DNA from: Paenibacillus camerounensis
GTDB lineage: Bacteria > Bacillota > Bacilli > Paenibacillales > Paenibacillaceae
Assembly (NCBI RefSeq): GCF_000723885.1
Contig: NZ_CCDG010000006.1
Span: 124,001 to 188,000, forward strand
Reading direction: 5' to 3'
Length of the DNA: 64,000 nt
The position numbers and the translations under genes were made by a program. Of this stretch, positions 17,101 to 24,718 are shown piece by piece. Numbering within the stretch: the stretch's first letter is position 1; every line of letters starts with the position of its first letter. The notes beneath the pieces are model-generated. The model was not told where the DNA came from. It made no database searches and saw only the letters and a list, made by a program, of their open reading frames with translations.

Positions 17101-20100
17101 CTATTATTGTGAGAATGGTATTCTTCTCCCTCAAGACATCCAAGGAAAAAAAGCAGATCGCATCAAAGGCTTATGCATCATACGCGCGGCGCTGCTAGAC
17201 GTCATCGAAATTCAATCCCGTGAATACGGCTATGAAACAGAAGAACTGGAACAAGCTCAATCCAAATTGAATCATATCTATGACCGTTTCGTTCATCAGC
17301 ATGGCGCTATTAATGAACGAGCCAACACCTCTGCATTTGCCGATGATGACCAACTACCGTTGTTGCGCTCCATTGAAGATTTTACCGAAGATAAAATCTG
17401 GATGAAAGCTGCTATCTTTAATCGCCCGACAATTAAGATTAACACCTTGCCAGAACATACGGATGATCCGCTGGAAGCCTTGCAAATATGCCTGAATCAC
17501 CGCTTACGCATTGACCTGCCATATATCGCCCATCTCTGTGAAATAACAACCGATGAAGTGCGAGAAGCGCTGGGAGAACGCATTTTTCAAAATCCGCAAG
17601 CCTATACAGGTGATGCAGATGAAGGCTGGGAGTTGGATGAAGAATACTTATCCGGCAACGTCAAGGACAAGCTCGCCTATGCCACGCTCAAAGCGAAGGA
17701 GTACCCGGATGTATTTCAGCGGAATGTCGCCGCACTCACTCGCGTCCAACCTGCTCCGCTGTTGCCAGGAGATATTGACTTCCGTATCGGCAGCCCTTGG
17801 ATTCCGGTCAAAGTGTATCGGGCTTTTATGTATGAAACATTCGGCACGGCCAGAATCATGCAGGACTCTCAGACCATTGATGTGGACTACCTCGAATACA
17901 CCAATACGTGGCGTGTAGCCGGTAAATCTATTGAACGAGGTTCCATCAAAGTTAACCAGACCTTCGGTACAGGACGAGCCAATGCTTACGAGATTTTTGA
18001 AAGCAGCCTCAATCTGCAAAGCATTACCGTGCGTGATCCGGTCACCTATCTGGATGCAAGTGGCAATGAACAAATTAAGTATGTGGTTAATGCAAAGGAA
18101 ACGATGATTGCCCGCGCCAAGCAGCAGCAGATGAAAGAAGCATTTGCCTCCTGGCTCTTTCAGGACAAGGAACGGGCCACAACACTACTCTCCATTTATA
18201 ATGATAAATTTAATACGATTACTCCACGCAACTATGACGGGGAACATCTGGTATTTCAGGGTATGAATCAGGAAATGAGTCTCCGTAAACATCAAAAAGA
18301 TGTAGCCGCCCGTATTATTTACTCTGGCACAGCGCTTATGGCTCATGAAGTTGGTGCAGGTAAAACGGCGGCGATGATTGCTTCTGGCATGTATTTGAAA
18401 CGAATTGGAGCAGCTCACAAGCCTTTATACTGCGTCCCCAATCACTTGACCGAGCAGTGGGCCAACGAATTTTTACGCTTCTTCCCCTCTGCTAATGTAT
18501 TAGTCACCACGAAGAAAGAATTTAGCTTAGCTAACCGTCAGCGGTTCGTTTCCAAGATTGCAATGGGGAATTACGATGCTGTCATTATTGGCCATTCACA
18601 GTTCGAGAAAATTCCCATCTCCCATGAACGGCAAGAGCAGCTCCTGCAAGATGAAATCCGGAACGTCTCCCATACGATTAGCCAAATGAAAAAAGAAAAA
18701 GGCGACAACTGGAGTATTAAGCAGATGGTCGTATTTGAAAACAACCTGAAATCCCGCCTGGAACGGTTGATGAATGAAAGTAAGAAGGACGACCTGCTCA
18801 CCTTCGAACAGCTTGGCGTGGATATGCTATTTGTCGATGAAGCTCATGCCTACAAAAACTGCTTCACCTTTACCAAAATGCGAAATGTAGCTGGAATCGG
18901 CAAATCCAGCAGTCAGCGGGCCACAGACATGCTACTAAAATGCCAATACTTGCAGGAAATGAATCAGGGTCGTGGTGTCGTATTTGCTACAGGAACACCG
19001 ATTAGTAACAGCATGTCCGAGCTTCATGTCATGCAGCGATTTCTTCAGCCCCACTTACTGCAAAGGCTGGGACTGAATTTCTTTGATAATTGGGCGGCAA
19101 CGTTTGGTGAAGTTGTCTCCTCCCTAGAGATTACGCCCGAAGGCAGCGGCTACCGTATGAAATCCCGTTTTGCCAAATTTCATAATTTACCGGAACTAAT
19201 GAGCATGTTTCGTCTCGTTGCTGATATTCAAACTGCCGATATGCTAAAGCTCCCCGTACCACAATTAGAGGGCGATAAGGCAAGCATTGTCATCAGTGAT
19301 CGCTCCCTTTATCAAGCGAAAATGATGGATGAATTTGTTGAGCGGGCTGAGAAAATTCGGAACAATGAAGTCGATGCTAAAGAGGACAACATGCTCAAGA
19401 TGACTCATGAGGCCAAGCTCATGTCCATTGACCCACGCCTGGTTCATGAGGATGCTCCTGCTGATCCAATGTCCAAACTGAATCTTTGTATTAACAACGT
19501 CTTTGATATTTGGCAGGAGACGCAGGCTGATCGACTTACCCAAGTGATTTTCAGCGACAGCGGTACGCCAAAACCAGAGCACTTCAATGTATACGATGAA
19601 ATGAAATCCCAATTGGTTCTTCGCGGTATCCCGGAGCAGGAAATCTCCTTTATTCATGATGTAAATACGGACACTGCACGGGAAGTATTGTTTGAGCAGG
19701 TACGCCGCGGCGAAGTCCGTATACTGTTAGGCTCAACGCAAAAAATGGGAACCGGGACGAATATACAAACGAAGCTCATCGCTGCCCATCATATTGACTG
19801 TCCATGGCGACCTTCTGACATTATTCAACGGGATGGTCGCATTCTGCGGCAAGGCAACCAAAATGAAAGCGTGCGTATTTTCCGCTATGTGACTAAAGGA
19901 ACCTTTGACTCATATTTATGGCAGATTCAGGAGCAAAAACTGCGCTATATTTCGCAAGTCATGACTGGTAAAAGTATTTCTCGTTCCTGTCAGGATGCCG
20001 ACGAAACGGTATTATCTGCAGCAGAGGTAAAAGCTGTTGCGGTCGGCAATCCGATGCTGGCAGAGAAGATGGAAGTGGACAATGAAGTCATACGCCTCAA

Positions 20101-20767
20101 GCTGCTCAAAACAAACTGGCATAACGAACAAGTAATGCTGGAAAGGCAGCTTATTCAACATTACCCGCAGGTGTTGGCTTCCTGTGCTGAAAAGTTGGAG
20201 AAATATCAGGCAGATTGGAAGCTTGTTGAACAGGACCAGCATCAGGAGTTCTCCGTCACCTTTGATGGTACAGTTTTTACCGAGCGTCCCCAAGCAGGAG
20301 AAGTGCTGCTGCTCTTATCCAGAGTCACTGAACTGGAACATCAGGCCGTGATAATAGGTCAATTCAAAAACTTTGATATTCTGCTGTCCCGCTCCAGTTT
20401 TGAACATGTAAATCTTCATCTGAAGGGAACAGCCACTTACATGGTTGAGCTTGGAGATTCAGCTTTGGGCAATATAAGCAGGTTGGAGAATCTGCTGGAG
20501 AAAATACCTAACAGGATCGAGGCAACCAAACAGCAGCAACAAGAAACACTACACCAGATCGAAACAGCTAGGAAAGAAAGTGGGAAACTCTTTGATTTTG
20601 AAGATAAATTGAATCAATTAGTTGCGCGGCAATCTGAGATTAACTCTGCATTGGAGTTTCAAGAATTGCAAGGACATAATCAAATTGTAGAGGAGGTAGA
20701 CACGGAAAAACAAGTCTCAATGAATGAAGAAGCGGCCAAATCGGAAAATGAGGGGCAAGTAGTTTAG
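14153..20767 (+). CDS. Giant N6-methylase-like / SNF2-type helicase of the ICE (LtrC/ArdC-like N-terminus)
   Basis: A 2204-residue fusion. Residues 1-90 resemble the ArdC/LtrC ssDNA-binding domain (FAASIYKYSFDNSLLIYTQR). Residues about 240-370 are a Ser/Thr/Gly-rich linker that is coded in the same DNA as another gene. Residues about 590-880 are a methylase fold with motif I EPSMGSGNFF (about 702) and the weakened catalytic motif SNIPF (about 766). From about 1380 there is a helicase with Walker A HEVGAGKT, Walker B DEAH (about 1561), TGTPISN and motif VI IIQRDGRILRQGN (about 1891), then a coiled C-terminus. Such proteins are hallmarks of Firmicute ICEs and probably process or protect the transferred DNA. 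Confidence 0.9.
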   Translation: MSRIQPLHHLYASAIGDITASGDAWKQYLLFAASIYKYSFDNSLLIYTQRSDATMLAPLPLWNQLGRYVRKGEKGIAVCDFQQGTPTISHLFDVTQTTGKLAPAVWNLEQLDPDELAGRLTSYDTLNLAEAISRLVHDTIHSSWEEWLQGIEHDIHEHFLGSIPMLGLEQHMGDVIEDSVRYIIHRRCQLPEPNHTDFSTIIHFDTLSLTARLGYQINNHARSLLTDIARYVKIMEQERSLAHETSRQTDLDVPRSGRIIVSEPSNLERSDNRSTNPGQIRTTGTESSAESPPATLSDSPDGGQSDDENAASRTGGNRTDGAIDQPTTSPSAHAADGRHTGTDTTFEPYQINSRGTGNERHHSETAIIEESLPSPTSSEPPSSGSFFMRDKDAIPTEKRSGEDMLAYLIVSNRSSWATKQHVYQFIIDSHPVKSADLISFLKPLYGISGARGDFGNGLVGYMFDGKGITISWEDINGSHEEHFKWKKFSDTLLQLIAEGRYDEHKAPFPPVEPEWTLFNYSNEQVEIEDDFKKSEDDQQNLFNHADGQHQDAPSPFINTETTNDSIISSPNAQPNPSTMTNYRFQAEQSPFVSGPKSKYKQNVKAIRLLKQLESEQRQATADEQHVLAGYVGWGGLANAFHPTATGWESEYAELKQLLDEDEYAAARNSTITSFYTEQSLIQTIHATLLRFDLTSGARRRLLEPSMGSGNFFSVLPPEWDDAELHGVELDSLTGRISRQLYPKATIHIQGFETIDWREQRFDAIFSNIPFHNIRIHDHRYSNSHYIHDYFFIRSLDLLKPGGMLAFIVSKGTMDKQDSSVRQILAQKAELVGMARLPNTTFQSLAGATVTTDIVFLQKRESPLPLTQADMPEWIEVGETPDGVPVNRYYMSHPEMLLGQMQWDRGMYGAEKSSACIPYEGQPLLPALEQALGTLQAHFPDLPNEAAQPHNNSSSLLLDEEKEPVRKAPPGTKNFTFIVEQERIYYCENGILLPQDIQGKKADRIKGLCIIRAALLDVIEIQSREYGYETEELEQAQSKLNHIYDRFVHQHGAINERANTSAFADDDQLPLLRSIEDFTEDKIWMKAAIFNRPTIKINTLPEHTDDPLEALQICLNHRLRIDLPYIAHLCEITTDEVREALGERIFQNPQAYTGDADEGWELDEEYLSGNVKDKLAYATLKAKEYPDVFQRNVAALTRVQPAPLLPGDIDFRIGSPWIPVKVYRAFMYETFGTARIMQDSQTIDVDYLEYTNTWRVAGKSIERGSIKVNQTFGTGRANAYEIFESSLNLQSITVRDPVTYLDASGNEQIKYVVNAKETMIARAKQQQMKEAFASWLFQDKERATTLLSIYNDKFNTITPRNYDGEHLVFQGMNQEMSLRKHQKDVAARIIYSGTALMAHEVGAGKTAAMIASGMYLKRIGAAHKPLYCVPNHLTEQWANEFLRFFPSANVLVTTKKEFSLANRQRFVSKIAMGNYDAVIIGHSQFEKIPISHERQEQLLQDEIRNVSHTISQMKKEKGDNWSIKQMVVFENNLKSRLERLMNESKKDDLLTFEQLGVDMLFVDEAHAYKNCFTFTKMRNVAGIGKSSSQRATDMLLKCQYLQEMNQGRGVVFATGTPISNSMSELHVMQRFLQPHLLQRLGLNFFDNWAATFGEVVSSLEITPEGSGYRMKSRFAKFHNLPELMSMFRLVADIQTADMLKLPVPQLEGDKASIVISDRSLYQAKMMDEFVERAEKIRNNEVDAKEDNMLKMTHEAKLMSIDPRLVHEDAPADPMSKLNLCINNVFDIWQETQADRLTQVIFSDSGTPKPEHFNVYDEMKSQLVLRGIPEQEISFIHDVNTDTAREVLFEQVRRGEVRILLGSTQKMGTGTNIQTKLIAAHHIDCPWRPSDIIQRDGRILRQGNQNESVRIFRYVTKGTFDSYLWQIQEQKLRYISQVMTGKSISRSCQDADETVLSAAEVKAVAVGNPMLAEKMEVDNEVIRLKLLKTNWHNEQVMLERQLIQHYPQVLASCAEKLEKYQADWKLVEQDQHQEFSVTFDGTVFTERPQAGEVLLLLSRVTELEHQAVIIGQFKNFDILLSRSSFEHVNLHLKGTATYMVELGDSALGNISRLENLLEKIPNRIEATKQQQQETLHQIETARKESGKLFDFEDKLNQLVARQSEINSALEFQELQGHNQIVEEVDTEKQVSMNEEAAKSENEGQVV
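14880..15254 (+). CDS. TnpV-like protein encoded inside the helicase gene in another frame
   Basis: A 124-residue open frame, ATG preceded by AAAGGAG with 8 bases between. It lies wholly within the 14153-20767 gene, shifted by one base relative to it. The protein looks genuine: an N-terminal YHEVDGLLYPSL strand region, then GKFGRLALNHLRNHHPQRFQ, an ERMEQLTNQLLHLQP helix and an RHLNHIKSTAEELVMNDIIL end. This follows the pattern of TnpV, a small protein annotated in many Firmicute mobile elements. The overlapping frame of the large protein is low-complexity, which suggests that TnpV constrains the sequence there. The function of TnpV is unknown. Confidence 0.75.
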   Translation: MKHPDKPTLTYHEVDGLLYPSLQISNEATTDQQTLGKFGRLALNHLRNHHPQRFQILQMEGNLMTKMQQVEQEAIERMEQLTNQLLHLQPMPQTDDTLERTRHLNHIKSTAEELVMNDIILKPQ

Positions 20768-20854
20768 GTGAAACAAGAATACGTATGTTATTTTTAAATG
20801 TATAAAGATAATATCTCGAATATTTTGAAAGGATTGAGTGCATTATAGAAACAA

Positions 20855-21125
20855 GAATTGAAAAATTCAGAAAACGAAAGTTATATTTTTGAGATAGGAG
20901 AATCTTCGTTAGGCAATATCTCCCGAATAAAGAATGTAATTGAGAAGTATACACTGTTCCTCAATCAGTTGAAGAACAAATATCTTAGACCAACTTAAAA
21001 TAGCCAAAAATGAAGTCAAAAACCTTTTAAATTTAACAACCAGTTACAAGCATTGGTCTCACAGCAATCTGGAATTAATTCCGCACTAAAGTTTGATGAT
21101 TCATTGTACATTAAAGTGATTGTTG
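20855..21125 (+). pseudogene. Decayed copy of the helicase C-terminus
   Basis: In three frames the sequence reads EIGESSLGNISRIKNVIEK, then LDQLKIAKNEVKNLLN, then NQLQALVSQQSGINSALKF. These match in order the last part of the upstream 2204-residue protein (ELGDSALGNISRLENLLEK, LHQIETARKESGKLFD, NQLVARQSEINSALEF). Two frameshifts and stops separate the pieces. It is therefore the remnant of a second, diverged helicase gene end, sitting exactly between the helicase gene and the defence cargo. Confidence 0.8.
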
Positions 21126-21192
21126 ATGATACGAATATTTAAAATGAGCAATCTTCCAATGAAATGAATAAGGAATTGGAAAGAGGAATGTA

Positions 21193-21220
21193 AAAACCCT
21201 TCTTAATGGGAAGGGCCTTT
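21193..21220. terminator. Terminator after the helicase remnant
   Basis: Arms CCCTTC and GAAGGG around a 6-nt loop, with A's before and CTTT after. It can end both the rightward helicase transcript and the leftward defence operon whose last gene stops at 21276. Confidence 0.6.
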
Positions 21221-21275
21221 AGTACTCTTTAAATTGTATCCGTCCATCATTATCATGATACTACTTACCAAGGGT

Positions 21276-21980
21276 TTACTCATATCTAGATATTCTATCA
21301 TTGTTTTTGGGAGATGGTTTGTCCCTCAAAATTAACTCAATTGTTTCTCCATAGTCAACTCTTCTAGTCTCATTAATTGACAAGAGAATTTCTTCATATG
21401 TTTGTAATTCGCCTTTGTATTTTTGCAACTTTAAGTATTGGATTTTATATGCGTGTAGATAGTGTCTAATAAGTAAAAGATATATTCCGAACAACGCATA
21501 TCCCGAATAAACTAAACCGTCTTTGTAATTGATGTTAAGTCCGATATAGGGAAGTTTTTCAGTTAACATTTTCAAATCATTATTACTCATTACTAATCCC
21601 CAAAAAAAGATAATGAAAGGAACAGGTGATGTATACTTAACAAACTCAATTTTTTTATCACATAATTCTAGAAACACCTCATTTCTTCCAATAGCGTTCT
21701 TAAACCCAGCTATCGGATACTTCCATTTCTCTTTAATACTTTGAATATGGTCTCCCTGATTTAGATAATCTAATAATTTTGAATAGTCAATGTAAAAAGA
21801 GTAAGCAAGGTATAAAACTAATAACCATTTTAGATGTTTAGAATATTCAAATAGTACTACTGGAAGATAGTGATTGCCAATGTAGTATATAATAATGAGG
21901 AGAATTAATGTTACCGACGTTGACTTTAACGTGGAAAAAAAAGCATACTTCCTATTTTCCGAAATACTTTTTAGACTCAT
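21276..21980 (-). CDS. Membrane protein, last gene of the Gabija-type operon
   Basis: A 234-residue protein with about four membrane segments (near residues 20-42, 48-65, 115-133 and 158-178) and a charged C-terminal tail ending in KPSPKNNDRISRYE. I do not recognise a family. It starts 28 bases after the previous membrane-protein gene and runs in the same direction as the OLD nuclease and helicase genes, so it belongs to the same transcription unit. A membrane protein next to an anti-phage nuclease could be an effector, an inhibitor or an unrelated passenger. AT-rich like its neighbours. Confidence 0.7.
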   Translation of the reverse strand: MSLKSISENRKYAFFSTLKSTSVTLILLIIIYYIGNHYLPVVLFEYSKHLKWLLVLYLAYSFYIDYSKLLDYLNQGDHIQSIKEKWKYPIAGFKNAIGRNEVFLELCDKKIEFVKYTSPVPFIIFFWGLVMSNNDLKMLTEKLPYIGLNINYKDGLVYSGYALFGIYLLLIRHYLHAYKIQYLKLQKYKGELQTYEEILLSINETRRVDYGETIELILRDKPSPKNNDRISRYE

Positions 21981-22008
21981 ACAATCCTCCTTGCAATATT
22001 GTTATAAT

Positions 22009-22758
22009 TCATCTTCGAAATAGCTTTTTTAATGTTATCTTAACATTCTTCACGACGTTACTTTCTCTTCTGTTTTTCTTCATAACCATTTCTTTAAACA
22101 TCATCATTATAGCAAAGACAGTAGTTGTCATACCTAGTAACAACAAGCCATAATAAATGTTCCACCATTTCGGAACCCATTCTAGAGGCACAATTAAGTG
22201 TGCAATTGTAAAATAAAGAATAACCGCACTAATCCAAAACAAAAATACAGATAGATGATATAAGATTCTAAAAAGACTTCCTAAAACTACAAAGATAGGA
22301 TTATTAAATGTATCACTTTTAAACTGTTTATGATTTTCATAGATAATGTCATGAGCATCCCAATACTCATTTTCAACCATCACAAATAGCCCTTTTATTT
22401 CATCCAATAATTCTTTCTCATTTGACCTGTTGTTTTCATTCTTATACTTTTTGTAAACACCTCTTAACTTATAAAAGTAATCCAATAAGAACGAAGAAGC
22501 GATAAATCGAATTTTGGAATCCTTACTCGAATATTCATCCATAAAAGATTCTATTTTCTCTAATTTCTTCGTTTTGTCTTCTGTTTCCGTAATAATAAGT
22601 AGCTGTTCAAACATTGGAGAATAGACCTCATTGTAGCTGTTAGTTAATTCTTTGAGGAATGCTTCTCTTTTTTTAGATGTGTGATTAAATTGATATCCAA
22701 TGTATGCTGTTATTAATGCAATGATAATAACCGAAAGATCAATCCCCAGAACTTTCAT
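22009..22758 (-). CDS. Membrane protein with cytoplasmic helical domain, third gene of the Gabija-type operon
   Basis: About 249 residues: an N-terminal membrane anchor (IDLSVIIIALITAYIGYQF), a long helical soluble domain (about residues 30-150, EAFLKELTNSYNEVYSPMFE onward) and two or three membrane segments near the C-terminus followed by a strongly basic tail. This resembles no Gabija component I know. The open frame reaches a GTG at 22779; the ATG at 22758 follows GGGAG. The gap to the helicase stop is 33 bases. Function unknown; a membrane-linked sensor or effector of the defence operon is one possibility. Confidence 0.7.
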   Translation of the reverse strand: MKVLGIDLSVIIIALITAYIGYQFNHTSKKREAFLKELTNSYNEVYSPMFEQLLIITETEDKTKKLEKIESFMDEYSSKDSKIRFIASSFLLDYFYKLRGVYKKYKNENNRSNEKELLDEIKGLFVMVENEYWDAHDIIYENHKQFKSDTFNNPIFVVLGSLFRILYHLSVFLFWISAVILYFTIAHLIVPLEWVPKWWNIYYGLLLLGMTTTVFAIMMMFKEMVMKKNRRESNVVKNVKITLKKLFRR

Positions 22759-22791
22759 ATCTTTCGTCCGCTCCCGCACATAATATTAAGT

Positions 22792-24714
22792 TTAAACAAT
22801 ACTTACATCTAGAACCTCAACATAGGCATTCTGTAAAAGCTCATACAGCGATGAAATGCTATTATTAGACTGCGCCCTTATTTGAATATCACCAAATCTC
22901 GATGTTTCTCTGGAAGCACTAAAAGTAAAGAAGCATTGTTTCTTTGCTCTCGATAAGGCAACGAAAAATGCACACATATCTGCAAGTGTCTGAGTGTTAA
23001 AACTCCAAAATGCATCATCCTCTAATCCTAAAAAAATGACCGTATCATACTCTAGCCCTTTACTTTTATGAATTGTCATAACAGGTACGCTAAATAAGCC
23101 CAAGAAATCCGAGATACTACTATTCCAATCTAAATGTTTTAAATACGCATCAGTTAATTTTTCAACTGCTTCCTTTGTTGTTTTCTTGAAATAAGTTCCA
23201 CTTGCATACTTAGGATGTAACCGGAATAATCTTTCTAGTCCTACAAAATTGAAAATTCCATTTACAATCTCACTGAGAGCTTGTTTGCAAAGTTCCTTGT
23301 CGTTAGACAATTGTTGTAACTCATTTTTTAATTGTAGAATGTGATCGTTCAGGTTAGATTCCATGTTCAGTATTTTAATATGATCTTGTTCCATATCATA
23401 ACCATTCACAAAGGTTAGCACTTCTGATACCCTAACCCAAGAATCATGAGTTTTCTCCCCTGTTGCTAAACTTATAAAATCAATAATAAGCTGAACACAC
23501 TCTTCTGCGATTAAATCCTGATACTCCTTTTCTATTCGTGCGTGTATTCCTTGCCGCTCTAACTCATTGATTACAGCATTGCCATATATCTGTTCTTGTT
23601 GTTTTACAAGGATACAAATATCGCGCGGAGAAATATTTTGTTGCTTAATTCTATTTGCTATACTCGTAGCAACAAAAGTTGCTTCATCTAAATGAGTCTG
23701 GAAATTCCAAACCTGGCACAGTCCTTCTTGGTTACTATGCTGGCTAGATACTTTGGCATCTGTGGCATTTTGATTTATTATTTTGGCTAAGACATTCTGA
23801 ATTTCGATAAGTCTTGGAGCAGACCTATGGTTCTGTGTTAACTCAATTTGCCCTGCATTAAAGTCACGCTTAAACTGTTCAAAAGAATCTGTTAGCGCTC
23901 CAGCCCATCCCATAATTCGTTGTTTATCATCCCCTACACTTGTCAATATTGTGGGAGTTCCTAAAAATATTGTCTTTACTAACTCATATTGCAGATAAGT
24001 TGTATCTTGAAATTCATCTAGAAAAACATGACTATATGTTAGTTGAAGTGCCCTCTTTATCATGGGATTAACTTGTAATAAATAATCAGCAAGTTTGGAA
24101 ATCATGGGAAACGTCAATGTACTTTGAAGGTTGCCCCTCCCATGTGCTAGAATGTCCCAGAGTTTTACTAGAATCCAAGAATAGATGTCCTGTCCATCTT
24201 CAAATATAGGTAGGCTCTCTTCAGACAAACGTTTATATAAGATATTAAAATTAATTTCGTGTTGCCAATTAGGTCGGTTAGGATGCCGCTCTGTAATATA
24301 ACCAGTTGCAATATCACGTATTTCTCTAGGGGTAAACACCAAATTATATTCCTTTTCAGGTCGATAAGCTTCTGGAATGCCTAATCGAAAACGATCTAGC
24401 AACTGTTTCGCAAATGAATCAAACGTTCTTGATTCAAAACGTGCTGCTAATTCTTTACCACATCTTAATTCAACCCTTTTTTTGAGGTTTTCTGCAGCAT
24501 CCGTTTTAAAACTGATTGCTAATATTTTTTGAGGGGACGGACATAAATTAGTTTGTAAAAGAAAACATGCACGTTGTGCAAGTAACTCTGTTTTACCTGC
24601 ACCTGGGCCTGCTAGAATAAGATTATTCATCTCATTTCTTACAGCGATTTCTGCGGCAGGTTCTAATGTAAAACCATCTGCCGGAATCCAGTATTCGGGT
24701 TTAATATATGACAT
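22792..24714 (-). CDS. gajB: UvrD-family helicase, Gabija GajB-like
   Basis: About 640 residues with the complete superfamily 1A motif set: Walker A NLILAGPGAGKTELLA (about residue 35), DEFQDT, GDDKQRIMGWAGA, motif V TIHKSKGLEYDTVIFLG and motif VI FFVALSRAKKQ. It is longer than the roughly 500-residue GajB first characterised. Its start overlaps or abuts the OLD-nuclease stop; the ATG at 24714 is one choice, with TTG 24735 and ATG 24726 as alternatives. In Gabija systems GajB works with GajA to sense and cut phage DNA, and the order here (GajA then GajB) is canonical. Confidence 0.88.
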   Translation of the reverse strand: MSYIKPEYWIPADGFTLEPAAEIAVRNEMNNLILAGPGAGKTELLAQRACFLLQTNLCPSPQKILAISFKTDAAENLKKRVELRCGKELAARFESRTFDSFAKQLLDRFRLGIPEAYRPEKEYNLVFTPREIRDIATGYITERHPNRPNWQHEINFNILYKRLSEESLPIFEDGQDIYSWILVKLWDILAHGRGNLQSTLTFPMISKLADYLLQVNPMIKRALQLTYSHVFLDEFQDTTYLQYELVKTIFLGTPTILTSVGDDKQRIMGWAGALTDSFEQFKRDFNAGQIELTQNHRSAPRLIEIQNVLAKIINQNATDAKVSSQHSNQEGLCQVWNFQTHLDEATFVATSIANRIKQQNISPRDICILVKQQEQIYGNAVINELERQGIHARIEKEYQDLIAEECVQLIIDFISLATGEKTHDSWVRVSEVLTFVNGYDMEQDHIKILNMESNLNDHILQLKNELQQLSNDKELCKQALSEIVNGIFNFVGLERLFRLHPKYASGTYFKKTTKEAVEKLTDAYLKHLDWNSSISDFLGLFSVPVMTIHKSKGLEYDTVIFLGLEDDAFWSFNTQTLADMCAFFVALSRAKKQCFFTFSASRETSRFGDIQIRAQSNNSISSLYELLQNAYVEVLDVSIV

Positions 24715-24718
24715 ATTT

